NCBI GenBank assembly: GCA_934047225.1
Contig: OW203992.1
Coordinates: 10,467,501 to 10,531,500, forward strand
Direction of reading: 5' to 3'
Source: Ypsolopha sequella
Lineage: Eukaryota; Arthropoda; Insecta; Lepidoptera; Ypsolophidae
Length of the DNA stretch: 64,000 nucleotides
Shown: one piece after another, positions 47,040-58,304 of the stretch
Position numbering within the stretch: the stretch's first letter is position 1
Layout of the letters: every line of letters starts with the position of its first letter
Position numbers and translations under genes: made by a program
The notes under the pieces: generated by a model
The model's database searches: none
What the model saw: the letters and a program-made list of their open reading frames with translations, nothing else
What the model was told of the DNA's origin: nothing

Positions 47040-47244
47040 GGCTGAACCTCGAAGGCGGTTTCATCTCGCCGATGTCACCGCCGGAGATCAAGCCAGACAC
47101 GGCCATGCTGGATGGTCTCCGCGACGACGCGACCTCCCCCCCCGCCTACAGGAACTATCCCCCAAATCACCCCCTCAGCGGCTCCAAGCATTTATGCTCG
47201 ATATGCGGGGATCGGGCTTCAGGGAAACATTATGGTGTTTACAG
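47040..47244 (+). CDS. usp: Ultraspiracle, common second coding exon (zinc finger 1, first half)
   Basis: The exon is preceded by TTTTGTTTCAG and followed by GTTAGT. Its first two bases complete a tryptophan or glycine codon depending on the first exon used. It then encodes [20 protein letters not shown], a linker, and [20 protein letters not shown] onward, ending in HYGVY plus two bases of a serine codon. The stretch is the end of the A/B domain and the start of the DNA-binding domain. Only the first two zinc ligands (the cysteines of CSIC, residues 115 and 118 of the long form) are here; the next exon must supply CEGCKGFF. Sequence and phases fit moth USP closely. No downstream exon was found in the remaining 16.7 kb. 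Confidence 0.96.
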
Positions 47245-47254
47245 GTTAGTTCCT

Positions 47255-47345
47255 TTATGCTTGGCAGTTCTTGGTAGTTCAGTCAGGACGCTATACTGTC
47301 AGTCAGAGGGCCCGGGTTCGATTGCCTGCACACCAATCAGTTTTG
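47255..47345 (+). pseudogene. tRNA-derived SINE head
   Basis: TGGTAGTTCAGTCAGGACG resembles a tRNA A box and GGGCCCGGGTTCGATTGCC a B box, at about tRNA spacing. The body continues to perhaps 47500. It begins within about 10-20 bases of the usp donor. It is not a functional tRNA because the arms do not pair fully. Confidence 0.55.
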
Positions 47346-47514
47346 ATAATTTATGAACGCCCTAAATTGCGTTTTGTGCCCGCATCACGGCGGCAGTCCC
47401 AGTCCCTACCACGTGTTAGAACGTGTAAACAAATTAGTTGACAATTTGAATCCCTTGACACCCTCGGGGCTACTCTTGATCGTGACAATATCAAGTATCT
47501 ATACTTCCCAAGTA

Positions 47515-47790
47515 GCACCCAAGCTCTATAAGTAGCCGTACAGAAGCCGGTGAGGCGTCATACATTACGGCATAGGCTCCATAAAGAAGCCCTACAGTGG
47601 TTCTACAAGCGGCTATAGCGCCGCTTTAACCCCAAAAAAGGCCCCTCTTTGTAGAGCTATCGGTCCTACAATCGCCCTACAGTGGCCGTAAATGTGTGTT
47701 AGTACGACGATACAGAGGTTCTGCAAGAGCGATAGTATGTGCCTAGAGATCTAAAATAAGTTCTTGTAGCGCGACTATAGAGCTCTCAGC
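47515..47790. repeat. Degenerate array of TAGCC/CTACAG words
   Basis: Words such as AGCCGTACAGAAGCC, GGCTATAGCGCCGC, CCCTACAGTGG and TGTAGAGCTAT recur irregularly. A similar texture is seen at 48260-48430 and 51400-51980, suggesting sub-terminal repeats of one large decayed element. Confidence 0.4.
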
Positions 47791-49368
47791 GTATTTCAGC
47801 GCGTCTCTATCTCTGAAATATATTTCATGGCTCTATATTGATTCTATAGAAGTCATATTATTTTTTTGAACAAAGTGGATCATATTTACATGGTAAAGAA
47901 GTGACAGCACAGCAGAAGATATAATAAAAATAAATACACAGGTAAGTTTTAATACTGATTTATCCTTTTTTTACGTGAAATGTTAGTGCCAGTATCATTT
48001 TATTGTAAAAATATGCATATATTTTAGCTAAAAAACTTACGCGCTCACAATATATGCAGTTTTTAATATAAAAAATACATTTATATTTAGGCTTATAAAC
48101 TACGTTTAATTTTTTTAAGATATTTCAGACTTGTTGGTCGTTTTATTTGGGTTGTGGGTGAGAAATGGTGGTGTAAAGTGCAGAATTCTTACATATTTAT
48201 GATGATAAAATGTTGCAATAATCATGAGGATAAGCATTAATCAAAATATTAATGGCGTCTTATTACAACAGCTCTCAGAGCTTTACTATGTCCGCTCTAT
48301 GGTTTTAAACCGTACGAAGGCGCTAGTATTCGCTGTTGTAAACCTTTGGGTCCTACAGTTGGTGTATTGGCGCATAATTGTACTCTTTTGGACGTACACC
48401 AGCACTTTACGTCTCCTTTTAAGAACCCAAATGTATAAAAAGGAGTATTATATATCCTATTATATTAACGTATTAGGAGTCCGTCGTTGAATTCTAAAAA
48501 CACCTATAAATTGTTTTTTACACTTTCTCATTGCTCATGTAAGTTTTTTTTTTGAGTTAACTAGGATTAAAACTTCTTAATTATTGTAATAAAATATTTT
48601 TATATCCATAATATTTAAGGTTCTTTCCCTCCACCACTGTTCGCTTTTTATTCCCACGCTGAATGTACTCTTTGTACATGATTCATGGCTTACATATTTT
48701 GTTAAAAAACAATTTAACTTTTAAATACAAAAAATATTCGTGAAGTTTAATAATAAACTAAAGTTCTGTTATGTAAAAGCATAAGCATCAGAACTTTGTG
48801 TGTACGAAGTATTTTTCTTCTCATTCTTTTGCACAACTGCATCCTTATTTAAGAGGGTGGAGTGAGAGTGGAGAGACGCGCGGGGTGTGTTAGCAAAGAG
48901 CGTCATCGCTTGCACTTATGTTGTCTTAGTTTAAGAATTAGTGTTCACGGGCTTAAAAATTTTTATAGGTATAGATTTACATTTATACTAACACAATAAC
49001 AAGAATTATTTGTATTTCAATCTTTTAGCATTCGGTTTGGTTATTTATTAATAAAAGTTATAGCTATGTTGATCATCTACTAATACTTGACTAATACTCT
49101 GGAGTAAATGTAATCCCGTAGGGGCACATTTGTGTTCGGTTGGTTTGTGTCCGAAGTACAGCGATAGGGCTCAGTAACTACCCGTCGTGCTAGGACGTAA
49201 TCAGTGAAACCTAGGTATATACGAGTGTGGACTGTGACTAGCATTTCACATTCCACACTTGGAAACATATCTGAAACCCCCTCGGGGATTCATTTCGTGA
49301 TGATGCACCGATATCTATGTATGTACTCATCTATGTTCAATGTTCAAACTATGTTTTACTTTTCAGAA

Positions 49369-49690
49369 TCCCCTTCAAAATTGTGAAGATGGTTGAAAGG
49401 GGAAATTACAATGAGAAAATGGTGGCATACTTAAATGGCCCAAAAAAGATGCCAAAGGATTTGTTAAAGACCAGAACTCAATTCCTGCACCCGAACGACT
49501 GCGAATAAATTGCTCGCTTAAAAGAAATCATCTTCTGTCTTATGAATTGGCCAATGACGAACTTTAAGTAATACTAGAAAATACCGACACTGAACATGAA
49601 GACGAATAGATGACCTTTCGGCGTCCTGCACAATACCGAGAACCAGTGAATTTAAATACTCTTACCGAGAATTTCAGTTTAGATTCCGAT
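49369..49690 (+). pseudogene. Decayed coding remnant of unknown family
   Basis: After an acceptor-like TTTTCAG, a frame starting at ATG 49389 reads MVERGNYNEKMVAYLNGPKK and stops at 49506. In a second frame SLKRNHLLSYELANDEL and PVNLNTLTENFSLDSDFL continue through two stops to about 49700, followed by AATAAA. It looks like the tail of a gene broken by frameshifts and stops, perhaps the cargo of the large element bounded by the arrays at 47.5 and 51.9 kb. I do not recognise the protein. Confidence 0.25.
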
Positions 49691-50659
49691 TTTTTATAAA
49701 AAAATAAAAACCTTTCAAACAACAAAGTTTACAATTTATGTTTTTCTTTCCTATATATAATTGTATGTGTTATATGTATAATTTATTTAATGTTTAATTT
49801 GTAGACATCATCTTATTTAATTTATAATTGTCTGCTAGGGTGATCTCAAATTCTGTTTAGAGATTTAATTATGTTATTTACTCTATCAAGAATTTAAATT
49901 TTGATCTCAAGAGTAATTTAATTAAGTACAAATTAAAAGTTAAAGTTCTTAAGTAACTAATTAAAATATTGTATTAACTACTATGTATGTAGTGCTACAA
50001 TATAGTGCGTTGAGAAATAAGCTTAACCGCTCAGAGAAATTCAATTTCAAGGAAACAAAATGAATAACGTTACAGAGCACCATCGTTGCAAAAAGATCTG
50101 GTTGGTGGCTTAAAAGCAATCTCTGATAATTGCCAAGGTTATCTACTTAGTTTAAACTAAATTAAACTTAGTTACATTTATTTACATTGTTTTATTTTTT
50201 TTAAATGTATGTAACAAGGGTAAAACATACATTTCTCCTTTATTGTGATACACACCAATTTACACGCAATATCCTGGGGAGTTAAAATAACATCCGTTTT
50301 TGGTGTGGAAATCACTTTATATATATTCAGAAATGATGATTTCATTCGAGTTATAATAATTGAAATTTTTTATATTTTCTTTATTTTCAAGGTTTATTAT
50401 TGTTTTTTAATCGTTATAGTTTTCCTTAAATATTAACGTAACACTCTGTAATTGATAATTCTTTCATATTTTTCGCTCCAACAGTTTCAGACAATTTTTT
50501 TTGGTATACCAATTCATTTCTCTAAAAATATGAAATAAATCCATTACAATCAGTTTCAGTTTTATTTTTTCCGAAGCCATGATCAATATGATCTATTCAA
50601 CACTAGAAAAACTATTGCAGGGACTGAAAAACAATAAGTCAGGTACCTGTCAGTTATTT

Positions 50660-50905
50660 TGCACATTGCCATTATGAATAATAACTCTATTCCGACTTTG
50701 CCTACAACAAGCATTTTTACCGGACGTATAATATCACATAACAAATATTTAAAAATGCTTGTAGGTATATTTATTATGGACATTGTCTAGCTATTATGGA
50801 TAATTACTATATTCGAATTTTGCCATCTACAATTTTTGTCCTCGAACATGTCACATAGCAAGTATTAACAACACTCGTATGTACCTATATATTTAATAAT
50901 ACCTA
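50660..50905. repeat. Two diverged tandem units of about 120 bp
   Basis: TATGAATAATAACTCTATTC and TATGGATAATTACTATATTC each open a unit, followed in both by TTTTGCC/TTTGCC, TCACATA(A/G)CAA and GTA(G/C)(G/C)TATAT. No coding significance. Confidence 0.5.
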
Positions 50906-51399
50906 TGTATATCGCAACTTGTCCGTAATCATATTTTTTAGACAAGTTATCTATAAAATATAGAGCGTGCCGCGCGAAAAAGCGCGTGGCAAAAGCAACG
51001 AGAGGGATAAGGATTTACGCGGGGTGAAGAGCGTCAAATTTCGTCTTCTCACGAATTCTCTCGCCTTAACCACTTCTAACACAACTTCTTGAAAATCACA
51101 GGTAATATTGTCAGCTACAGCATTGCTACAGGATACGCTATTGCTACTAGACTCAAAATTTGAAACGACAGAACCCTCACTGTTTTGTTTTTGGACTTGG
51201 CTGTTCACTCCTTCAAATCTTTGGCCTTGACATTGAGTTGGATGATTATTAATTATATTTTGGTATTCTGTGCAATATTTTTTTCACACTACCACATTTT
51301 TTCTTGATTTTTATGATTTTTTCCTCTCCATGGTAGAGTCGCTGAATACTTGAACAAAATAGCGATAAAAATGTGTTTTCCTCTCTTTTTGCTGGATAA

Positions 51400-51985
51400 A
51401 ACCTCTATGTCCAGCTATTTACCATATAGTGGCTGTAAAAGCAGCAAATATACAGATTTTTACGCTACTACGGAGTTATATTACTCTATTGTAGATATAG
51501 CCCTACAAAGGCTCTTATAAACTGTATTTGAGAGCTGAAGGCTTTAAAATAATACTCTATATACCCTAAAGCGTTTTAAAAGAAGCTTATAACTCCATTC
51601 AAACACTTTGACATATGAAAGATCTCTTTTAGATCACAGAGTGTTATAATAGGTATTTATAACACTGCTTTACTTCTTAGGCCGGTGCAATAGGTCTATA
51701 ACACGCCTTTGTATCTCCTTGGGCATAAAAGTTACCTTTTTATGGCTACTGCACGACCTGCCTGTTGAAGAACTTTTAAATACGCTGCTTTACAGCTTAA
51801 GGATAACAATAAAGCCCTTGTACAGCTATTATACAGCATTCAGGCTGGCCAAAGGCTATTTAAGCAGCTTGTGTGTTAGTTGGGTTCTACAGTATGAAAG
51901 CAAGTCTTCGTGCTGGAATTACATCGAGAATCAGCCCCTATTCGGACAGAATTTAATCCAGGATAGTCAAAGTTTATAGAGACGA
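51400..51985. repeat. Second degenerate array of short TATAGC/TTATAA words
   Basis: Words such as AGCCCTACAAAGGCTC, CTCTTATAAAC, TTATAACACTGC and CTATAACACGCC recur. The array ends in TTATAGAG, the complement of CTCTATAA at the outer edge of the array at 47.5 kb. See the matching finding. Confidence 0.35.
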
Positions 51986-52018
51986 GGTCGTACGAACGCA
52001 GGCAAAGCTTATCTTTAT

Positions 52019-52690
52019 TTATACAGCCAAATTCATACAGGAGGCTTGGTAAGTTATCAGTATCACAGATCGACAACAATTTTGATATTTTCGCAAACTG
52101 ATATGTTAAGAAAGTAATCATTTATTTAGCTTAAACACAGTAACAACTCTATCGTTACATGGCAGGGAGAAATTAAGTGAGACAAAAATACTACAGAACG
52201 CAAGAGAGTAAGAGACAGCTTCGATCATCGAGTGACTAGTTTAAGTTGAACCGCGATTATTTTGTAAAAATATGTTGTATTAAATCTGTATGTACTTACA
52301 TATGAAATGTGATTGCACCTTTTTTAAAGTTACTATTTGTACTGGTTTTTACACACACACAGCGCAAGTAGGCATTTTAGCATATTTTAACGTATATTAC
52401 GAGTTTTATTCGTAGGAACTATGAACGCGTTTCCGTGTCAGAGATCTGGTAGCAAATGACACTGGTTTTGAATGTATCAAATGCATGTGCTGACAAAGGC
52501 CAAATCACGCTGTCTTACAGAAAGTAATTGACATGTATGGGACGTCTATTCGGTACTCGACTTGCGTTGGTAGGGAATACGAAAAAAAAACTAATTTCAC
52601 TAAAAGGGTCATCGAACCTTGTTACTGAACCCTTACCGTGTCTTCAGTATGAATTTGGCTGCATAAATAAATTTCACCTTGTATTCATAT
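52019..52690. mobile_element. Family I element interrupted by another repeat
   Basis: The left arm GCCAAATTCATACAGGAGGC and the right arm CAGTATGAATTTGGC resemble the ends of 41071-41339. Between them 52099-52345 is a copy of the repeat at 29130-29480, and 52600-52640 carries ACTGAACCCTTACC, so a dispersed repeat seems to have landed inside the older element. Confidence 0.5.
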
Positions 52691-53502
52691 ATTGGTAACA
52701 AGTTGTACAACACATGTGTTTGGGGATCCGAAAGATTAAATACCGACACGCTTGCCGATTCAGACGGCTATTAAAGTCTCTTTTATCTTGTTTGCACAAA
52801 TAAAACTGTGCTCACCCGCGCTTTCGGTGTGCGCGTGTCTTTTGTGTCAATATTTCAGCCGAATGAGCATTCGAAATTTGAAGCTTTTGTGTGCGAAACT
52901 GGGGCTTTATCGTCTATCCCTTTCAAAAGTACGCGTGATTGGCTAGAAATAATGTGTCACGTTATTTCTAGTCTCTGTTTCTAACCAAACACGTTACCCT
53001 GAAAGCGAAAGCGATAGATGTTGAAGTTAAATGAAACCCTGGACTTTTTGTCTGCTAATAGAAGTTACTAAACTAAATCGGTTTTTCGCTGCTTTGGTCA
53101 TACAGCAGTAAAAACCCTAAATTTATTTGAAAAAAATACACTCCGCGAAAACCACTCCCAAATTCGTGATCCTGAATTTTTTTATTTTATTTATTCAACA
53201 ACAAAATAGTACACATTAATTTAGTAAATGGATCACAAAAACTCCCCAAGGTTTACCCATGATGCATGAGATCACTCTTATCTTACAATTATAGTAACTT
53301 ATTATTATAACTTATCATTATTATAACTTATCATTGTTATAACTTAAAAAACATTTCTTTATTATTGCTCTTCTCTTCACTGGCTTAACTTCTATGTAAT
53401 TTAAGAGTTCATTTAGTAAATCATTTAAACATTTTGGTAACATGTATTCCCAAGTTCGCATTCCATAAATGGATATTATAATTATAAGTGTTTATACAGA
53501 TA

Positions 53503-53587
53503 GTCCAACCGTCAGTGTCCACGTTTCGGCACCGTAAGTCATGACCGGCAGAACGCACTGGTTGAAGACTTTGGTCTTTAAACACTG
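53503..53587 (-). pseudogene. RTE reverse transcriptase fragment (minus strand)
   Basis: Translated on the minus strand it reads FNQCVLPVMTYGAETWTL, a hallmark of the region after the catalytic core in RTE-clade reverse transcriptases. Its orientation is opposite to the RTE tail that follows at once, so a small inversion or two separate insertions is implied. Confidence 0.75.
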
Positions 53588-53662
53588 AGGAATGGCCGAG
53601 GAGAATACGCAGTGTAGGACGCCCGCCAGCTCGCTGGACTGACGATCAAAAAAGATTGCCGG

Positions 53663-54526
53663 TATAGCTTAAGCAACGAATAATTTGTGGATGGAAAGTC
53701 GAAAGCAGGATCTTTAACTTAGGAACTTTATTTGGACTAGCTAGGAGATAAACATGCTAAAAGTCCTTGCCCCTCCGAGTCGAGCCCAAGGAGGGGGGGC
53801 ACAAAGAAGATCCCGTTTTTTGGTTTTTTGCTTACATCTCGAAAACCGTGCATTGTACGAAATTTTGTTTTACTACATAATGAAAGCTGATAAAATTTTC
53901 TACAACTTTAGCTTTCACACTTTTTATCTATCTCCAATCTTTGCCTAGCTATGAGCTTCGAAAAATAGTCGAATTTCAAAGCCTTTTTCACGTCAACCAC
54001 GTTGGATTTTAAAATCGTTGTTGTTTTCGTAATCAGCGACCCGATAAACCATTTAAACAATACCCATGTTGATTTTCAAAATTTTTACCCCATTTCCCCC
54101 TTTTAGGGGTTGAATTCTGAAAAAACTTGAAACACATTTATAGATAAGAGTACTCCTGTGAAGTCTCGAATAAAATAGTCTAACTAATCTTGTTTCCCCA
54201 TACAAACTTTGGACACCCGTTTCACCCCCTTAGGGGGTGTGTTTTGAAAAATCCTTTCTTAGTGGACGCCTTCACTATATAAGGTATCTATATGCGAAAT
54301 TTCAAGTCTATAGAACCAGCTGTTGTTGAGATGTAAGCAAAAAACCAAAAAACGGGATCTTCTTTGTGCCCCCCCCCCCCCCCCCCCCCTCGGGCTCGAC
54401 TCACAGGGATAAGGACTTTTAGTATGTTTATTTCCTAACTAGTCCAAACAAAGTTCTTAAGTCAAAGACCCTGCTTTCGACTTTTCCATCCACATACCCT
54501 TAGAGAGCACTCATTTCTCAGCCTAG
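53663..54526. mobile_element. Foldback element inserted in the RTE copy
   Basis: Arms of about 150 bases: TGGATGGAAAGTCGAAAGCA near the left and its complement near the right, then GAGTCGAGCCC, a G/C run, and AAAGAAGATCCCGTTTTTTG. The flanking TA on both sides may be a target duplication of the Tc1/mariner kind. No transposase is present. The arms differ around a poly(C) run on the right. Confidence 0.65.
54369..54389. repeat. Poly(C) run of about 21
   Basis: A homopolymer far longer than its partner on the other arm of the foldback (7 G at about 53794-53800). Its exact length is likely to be uncertain in the assembly. Confidence 0.8.
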
Positions 54527-54689
54527 TAGTGGCTGGATGAGGATGGCCGAGGATAGAAAAATGTGGCGTGCTCTTGGAGAGGCCTATGTCCAGCAGTGGA
54601 CCGATAATGGCTGATGGATTGGATTGGATTGGATACAGATAGACTTTGCATTAATTTTACACGTAACGAGCGTTTTGCTAACCTCCCCC

Positions 54690-54915
54690 CTATTCTGTAT
54701 CTTTGGTTGCCAACTGAACTGGGTGCGTATCATCAAAAACATAGGTAAAAACAGAAATTTCAAAATTGCCTTTAGTGGGTATTGAACTGAACTATTAACG
54801 AACTGTGCCGTCACTTCAAGTGCGAACATATTCTTGGACAATCGGAATTCGATAGTATATCTATGTTTTTGATGATAGGCACCTAGTCCAGTTGCCAACT
54901 AGAGATACATAATAG
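54690..54915. mobile_element. Inverted-repeat element, 226 bp
   Basis: CTATTCTGTATCTTTGGTTG and CCAACTGAACTGGGTGCGTA at the left are matched inverted at the right (CACCTAGTCCAGTTGCCAAC), with ATCATCAAAAACATAG innermost. No coding capacity. Confidence 0.7.
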
Positions 54916-55384
54916 GCCCGCTGGTCCGTGGTACACAACACAACAATCGTATTGAGTAATTTTGAAAGTCGGAAAGTCAACATTAGGACGCTCATTTCGT
55001 GCGCTAAGGTCACGCATAATCAGTGAGTTTTCAAAGATTTTCTGGATATTCTAAAAAGTATTTGATGTAGGTATTTTTTATCTTGACAACGGAAAATAAA
55101 CAATGTTTTCGTGTTATAGCAGAAATTTCAGACATAAAACTCAACCCGTACAAAAGAAAATACGTATTTATAACTTCAAAAGGCGTAATTTTCAACAAAG
55201 AAAATCTATCGAGAGATATTATGTCCAACTAGGTAACTGTCTTGACAACGGAATGATAAAGTAAGATTATATGTTTTCATTGAGCAATCCATCGCTTTGA
55301 ATACTCTAATTATTGTTAGAATGCATTACAAACTAATAATCAATCAGAAACAAATTTAAAAGCACAAGTACTTTTGAAAATATT

Positions 55385-55445
55385 CCTCGGGCCAGGATTT
55401 GAACCTGCGACCTCCTGCTTACATGACAGGCGCACTACCGACTAA
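55385..55445 (-). pseudogene. tRNA-like SINE head
   Basis: On the minus strand TAGTCGGTAGTGCGCCTGTC resembles an A-box region and GGTCGCAGGTTCAAATCCTG a B-box T-arm, at tRNA spacing. The acceptor strands do not pair, so this is a tRNA-derived relic. Confidence 0.5.
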
Positions 55446-55780
55446 AAGATAAAGGTTTGAAAAACATGTCTTCGAGTTTTACATTGATAAGGTCAGTAGT
55501 TGACTTAGCATGTCAAATTCGAATTCAAATAGTTTATTTTGTAAAGTAGGTACACATAATACACTTTTTACGAGTCAAATTTAATCTTATAAAAATGTAT
55601 TTAATAATATAATAAACGTACTTGAACTAATTTAAATGTTTATTTAATGTTTAAGCAAAAACCCTTGGAATACCAAAGGCAAGACCCGAGATAAAACATC
55701 CCTTGCCCCCTTGCCACCGCATGGTGGCTAGATACGGGGCCCACAACGGCTATCCTGCTGGATAGTTATCAAGCAGCAGT

Positions 55781-55941
55781 GGGTCTACCGCGTAATTCTC
55801 ATTTTCATCAACATCAACTTGAGATTGAAATTTGTCGTGCGTGCGACGACGCCCGCCTAACATGCCATCTCTTTTGCACGCGTTGAATTTCGCATGCATT
55901 TGCTTGAAGTTGATACAAATGAGAATAACGCGGTAGAGCCC
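55781..55941. mobile_element. Family J element, copy 2
   Basis: Close copy of 46795-46955 in inverted orientation, beginning GGGTCTACCGCGTAATTCTC. Confidence 0.85.
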
Positions 55942-56110
55942 AAGGTCACCGTCTGCCATACTTAAATTTGTGAGAGATTTTCGAGGCAGATGTCCCTTAT
56001 CTTACACCATAGCCCTGATATCCGGTCCACTTAGCATCCCATCCTCATAGCCTACTTCAAGTCGCTTCCTTCCGAAAATAGTTTGGCAACTATGGGGGAC
56101 TGTCCGTTAC

Positions 56111-56248
56111 AGCGTTTGTTCACGGTCCGGTATTCCATCCGGTATTTGACGGACCGATAAACTGCGCATGTTTTTAGAACTGTAAATACATGCGCAGTTA
56201 TACGGTCCGTCAAATACCGGATGGAATACCGGACCGTGGACAAACGCT
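56111..56248. mobile_element. Hairpin element, 138 bp
   Basis: AGCGTTTGTTCACGGTCCGG and TATTCCATCCGGTATTTGAC, then GGACCG and ACTGCGCATG, are repeated inverted with one or two changes around a 17-base loop. Almost the whole unit is a single hairpin. Confidence 0.85.
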
Positions 56249-56362
56249 CTTAGTGTATCTCAATGATACATTGAGGGAGAGGCGTCAATGGATGCAGCCA
56301 TCTCACATTTAGATTAAATGGTACCAAAGGCCTCTTCAATGTTGACCTCGGCAATGACTAGC

Positions 56363-56522
56363 GGGTCTACCGCGTAATTCTGATTTTCATCAACATCAAC
56401 TTGAGATTGAAATTTGACGTGCGAGCGACGACGCCCGCCTAACATGCCATCTCTTTTGCACGCGTTGAATTTTGCATGAATTTGCTTGAAGTTGATACAA
56501 ATAAGAATTACGCGGTAGACCC
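56363..56522. mobile_element. Family J element, copy 3
   Basis: Begins GGGTCTACCGCGTAATTCTG and ends CGCGGTAGACCC. It lies 421 bases from copy 2 in the same orientation, on the far side of the hairpin at 56111-56248. Confidence 0.85.
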
Positions 56523-56835
56523 GCGGGTCCCTATGGGCACGTGGCTGGAAAGTGTTCCCGCATACTAATAATAATATTACGAAATCCGTTTTATTGATAT
56601 ATTTTTAATTTTGTAACATAACAATAATAAATTAAACCGTTTTTAGTTGACTTACATGTTTCAAAATTTATTAAAGACATACATTTTTGGTTTTTGGGTA
56701 AAATACTTTAGAAAACAAAAGAATCGGAAAACAATGCGTTGAAATCTTATGCCATTGTTGAAATAATCTTTACAAAATTTCATGTTTGTGTTTAATATAT
56801 TTGATATTATCTTCTTATGCCATGACAAATTAATA

Positions 56836-57371
56836 TACAGGGTGACTGGAAATTGCTCTTATTCCTCTCGGGGGAAGGAACTATGATTCATTTGGAGTAA
56901 TTTGATCCCCATGACTTGGGGGTCGCAAATATGGCAAATAAAAAACGCAAAAAAAAAAAAATGTTTTTGGCCTGAAATTTGACGTGAACTGATACGACGT
57001 GTTCCGTACATTTCTTTTATAATAACAGCACTTCTTTAAATACATTTTCAATTTTTAATTCTTTGTGGTCGTGATTTTAGACATGCAACATAAGATTTTG
57101 CAATTATTTGAGTGATTTTTAGCTTTAAGGAGATCGAACAATCATTAAGCTATCAGTTCACGTCAAATTTCAGGCCAAAAAACACCAAGACTGTTTTTTG
57201 CGTTTTTTATTTGACAAATTTCGCAATTTTATAAATAAAACAAAGCATGTCGATTTTCTCGAAAATGGCGGATTTTCGACCCCCAAGTCATATTATGGGG
57301 GTCAAATCACTCCACATTAATAATAGTTCCTTCCCCCGAGAGGAATAAGAGCAATTTCCAGTCAACCTGTA
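56836..57371. mobile_element. Foldback element, 536 bp
   Basis: TACAGGGTGACTGGAAATTG with CTCTTATTCCTCTCGGGGGA at the left faces its complement at the right; further pairs (CATGACTTGGGGGTCG, GGCCTGAAATTTGACGTGAA) continue inward. No open frame. Confidence 0.8.
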
Positions 57372-57479
57372 GAATATTCTTTCTAATACATGCGTTCGAA
57401 GTACGCTGGACATGTTGTGCCATACAAAATGATAGTTCTTTTATTATTAGAGTTCAGTGGTCCGAAGATAGAATACTTA

Positions 57480-58005
57480 ACCTCTTAAGTCCCCAGGTAT
57501 CATAGTATTATATGATGAAAAATAATATATCTGAGAATATCAGGTATCATATAATGATAAATATTTTTTGATGCACCAAAATGCCCAAAATGTACATAAT
57601 CTCATACCATGAGCCGTTTGCTTGTGCTGTGTATATGATACCTTGGGCTATGATTTTTTATAGCCGAATCTAAATGAAGCACAAACAAACGGCCCATAGT
57701 ATCAGATTCTGTACATTTTGGCGCATCAAATTTTTTTTTCTGTCGACTGTATTTCATCAGCTGTTTGTCATTTGTCAAAATCAGCAAAATTTTGATTGCC
57801 ACCAAGGATAGACGCAATTTACGTAATTTAATTGTTTTTTCTGTATTTTATAGGATATTTTGATTGAAAAAGATTTATTATTGCGAGTGTATTATTACTT
57901 TTCTGAAGCAGCCATAGCGTAGATTTTTTTTTAGTTGCTGTGTAGCTAGTGGTTTTTGTTGGGGTATCGCGTGTGATACCTTAGTTAGGACTCAAGCATG
58001 TTTTT
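57480..58005. mobile_element. Inverted-repeat element with inner hairpin
   Basis: CTTAAGTCCCCAGGTATCAT at the left faces GTGATACCTTAGTTAGGACT at the right as a loose terminal repeat. Inside, TTGATGCACCAAAATG and GTACATAATCTCATAC pair with their complements at about 57660-57730. Boundaries are uncertain. Confidence 0.45.
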
Positions 58006-58304
58006 TTTTAAACTTTCTATGATAACTTCTGTTTTTCTTGAAGAATCGCGTACCTAAAAACACAAAGTTTACAAGAGACCATCAAATGTCGAAACAAAGA
58101 GGTTTTACGATTAAATGGTGAAAAACGATGGTGCTGTAATTGTTATTCAAAAATAATTGACTATGAGGTCAAATAAAGAAATAATCCGTGAAATCTATTT
58201 TGATATCTGTAATTTTTCCCGGAGTTTTTCACGGATTTTTTTTTCCGCAGAAATCATCTAGTTGCACCTCTGTCACATCCCAAAATGAAATTTGCATTAA
58301 TATC

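Larger units (their letters stand above)
53590..54634 (+). mobile_element. RTE-clade retrotransposon 3' part, split by an insertion
   Basis: The left piece (about 53590-53662) encodes GRPPARWTDD and the right piece (54528-54614) encodes WMRMAEDRKMWRALGEAYVQ and then QWTDNG and a stop, the usual end of RTE ORF2, followed by a TTGGA microsatellite tail. Between them lies a foldback element. Apart from a one-base slip in an A-run, the coding sense resumes directly across it, with TA on either side of the insertion. Confidence 0.75.

Noticed and set aside
55385..55445. A functional tRNA gene.
   Set aside because: A and B boxes are recognisable but the acceptor and anticodon arms do not pair properly, so it is called a tRNA-derived relic.
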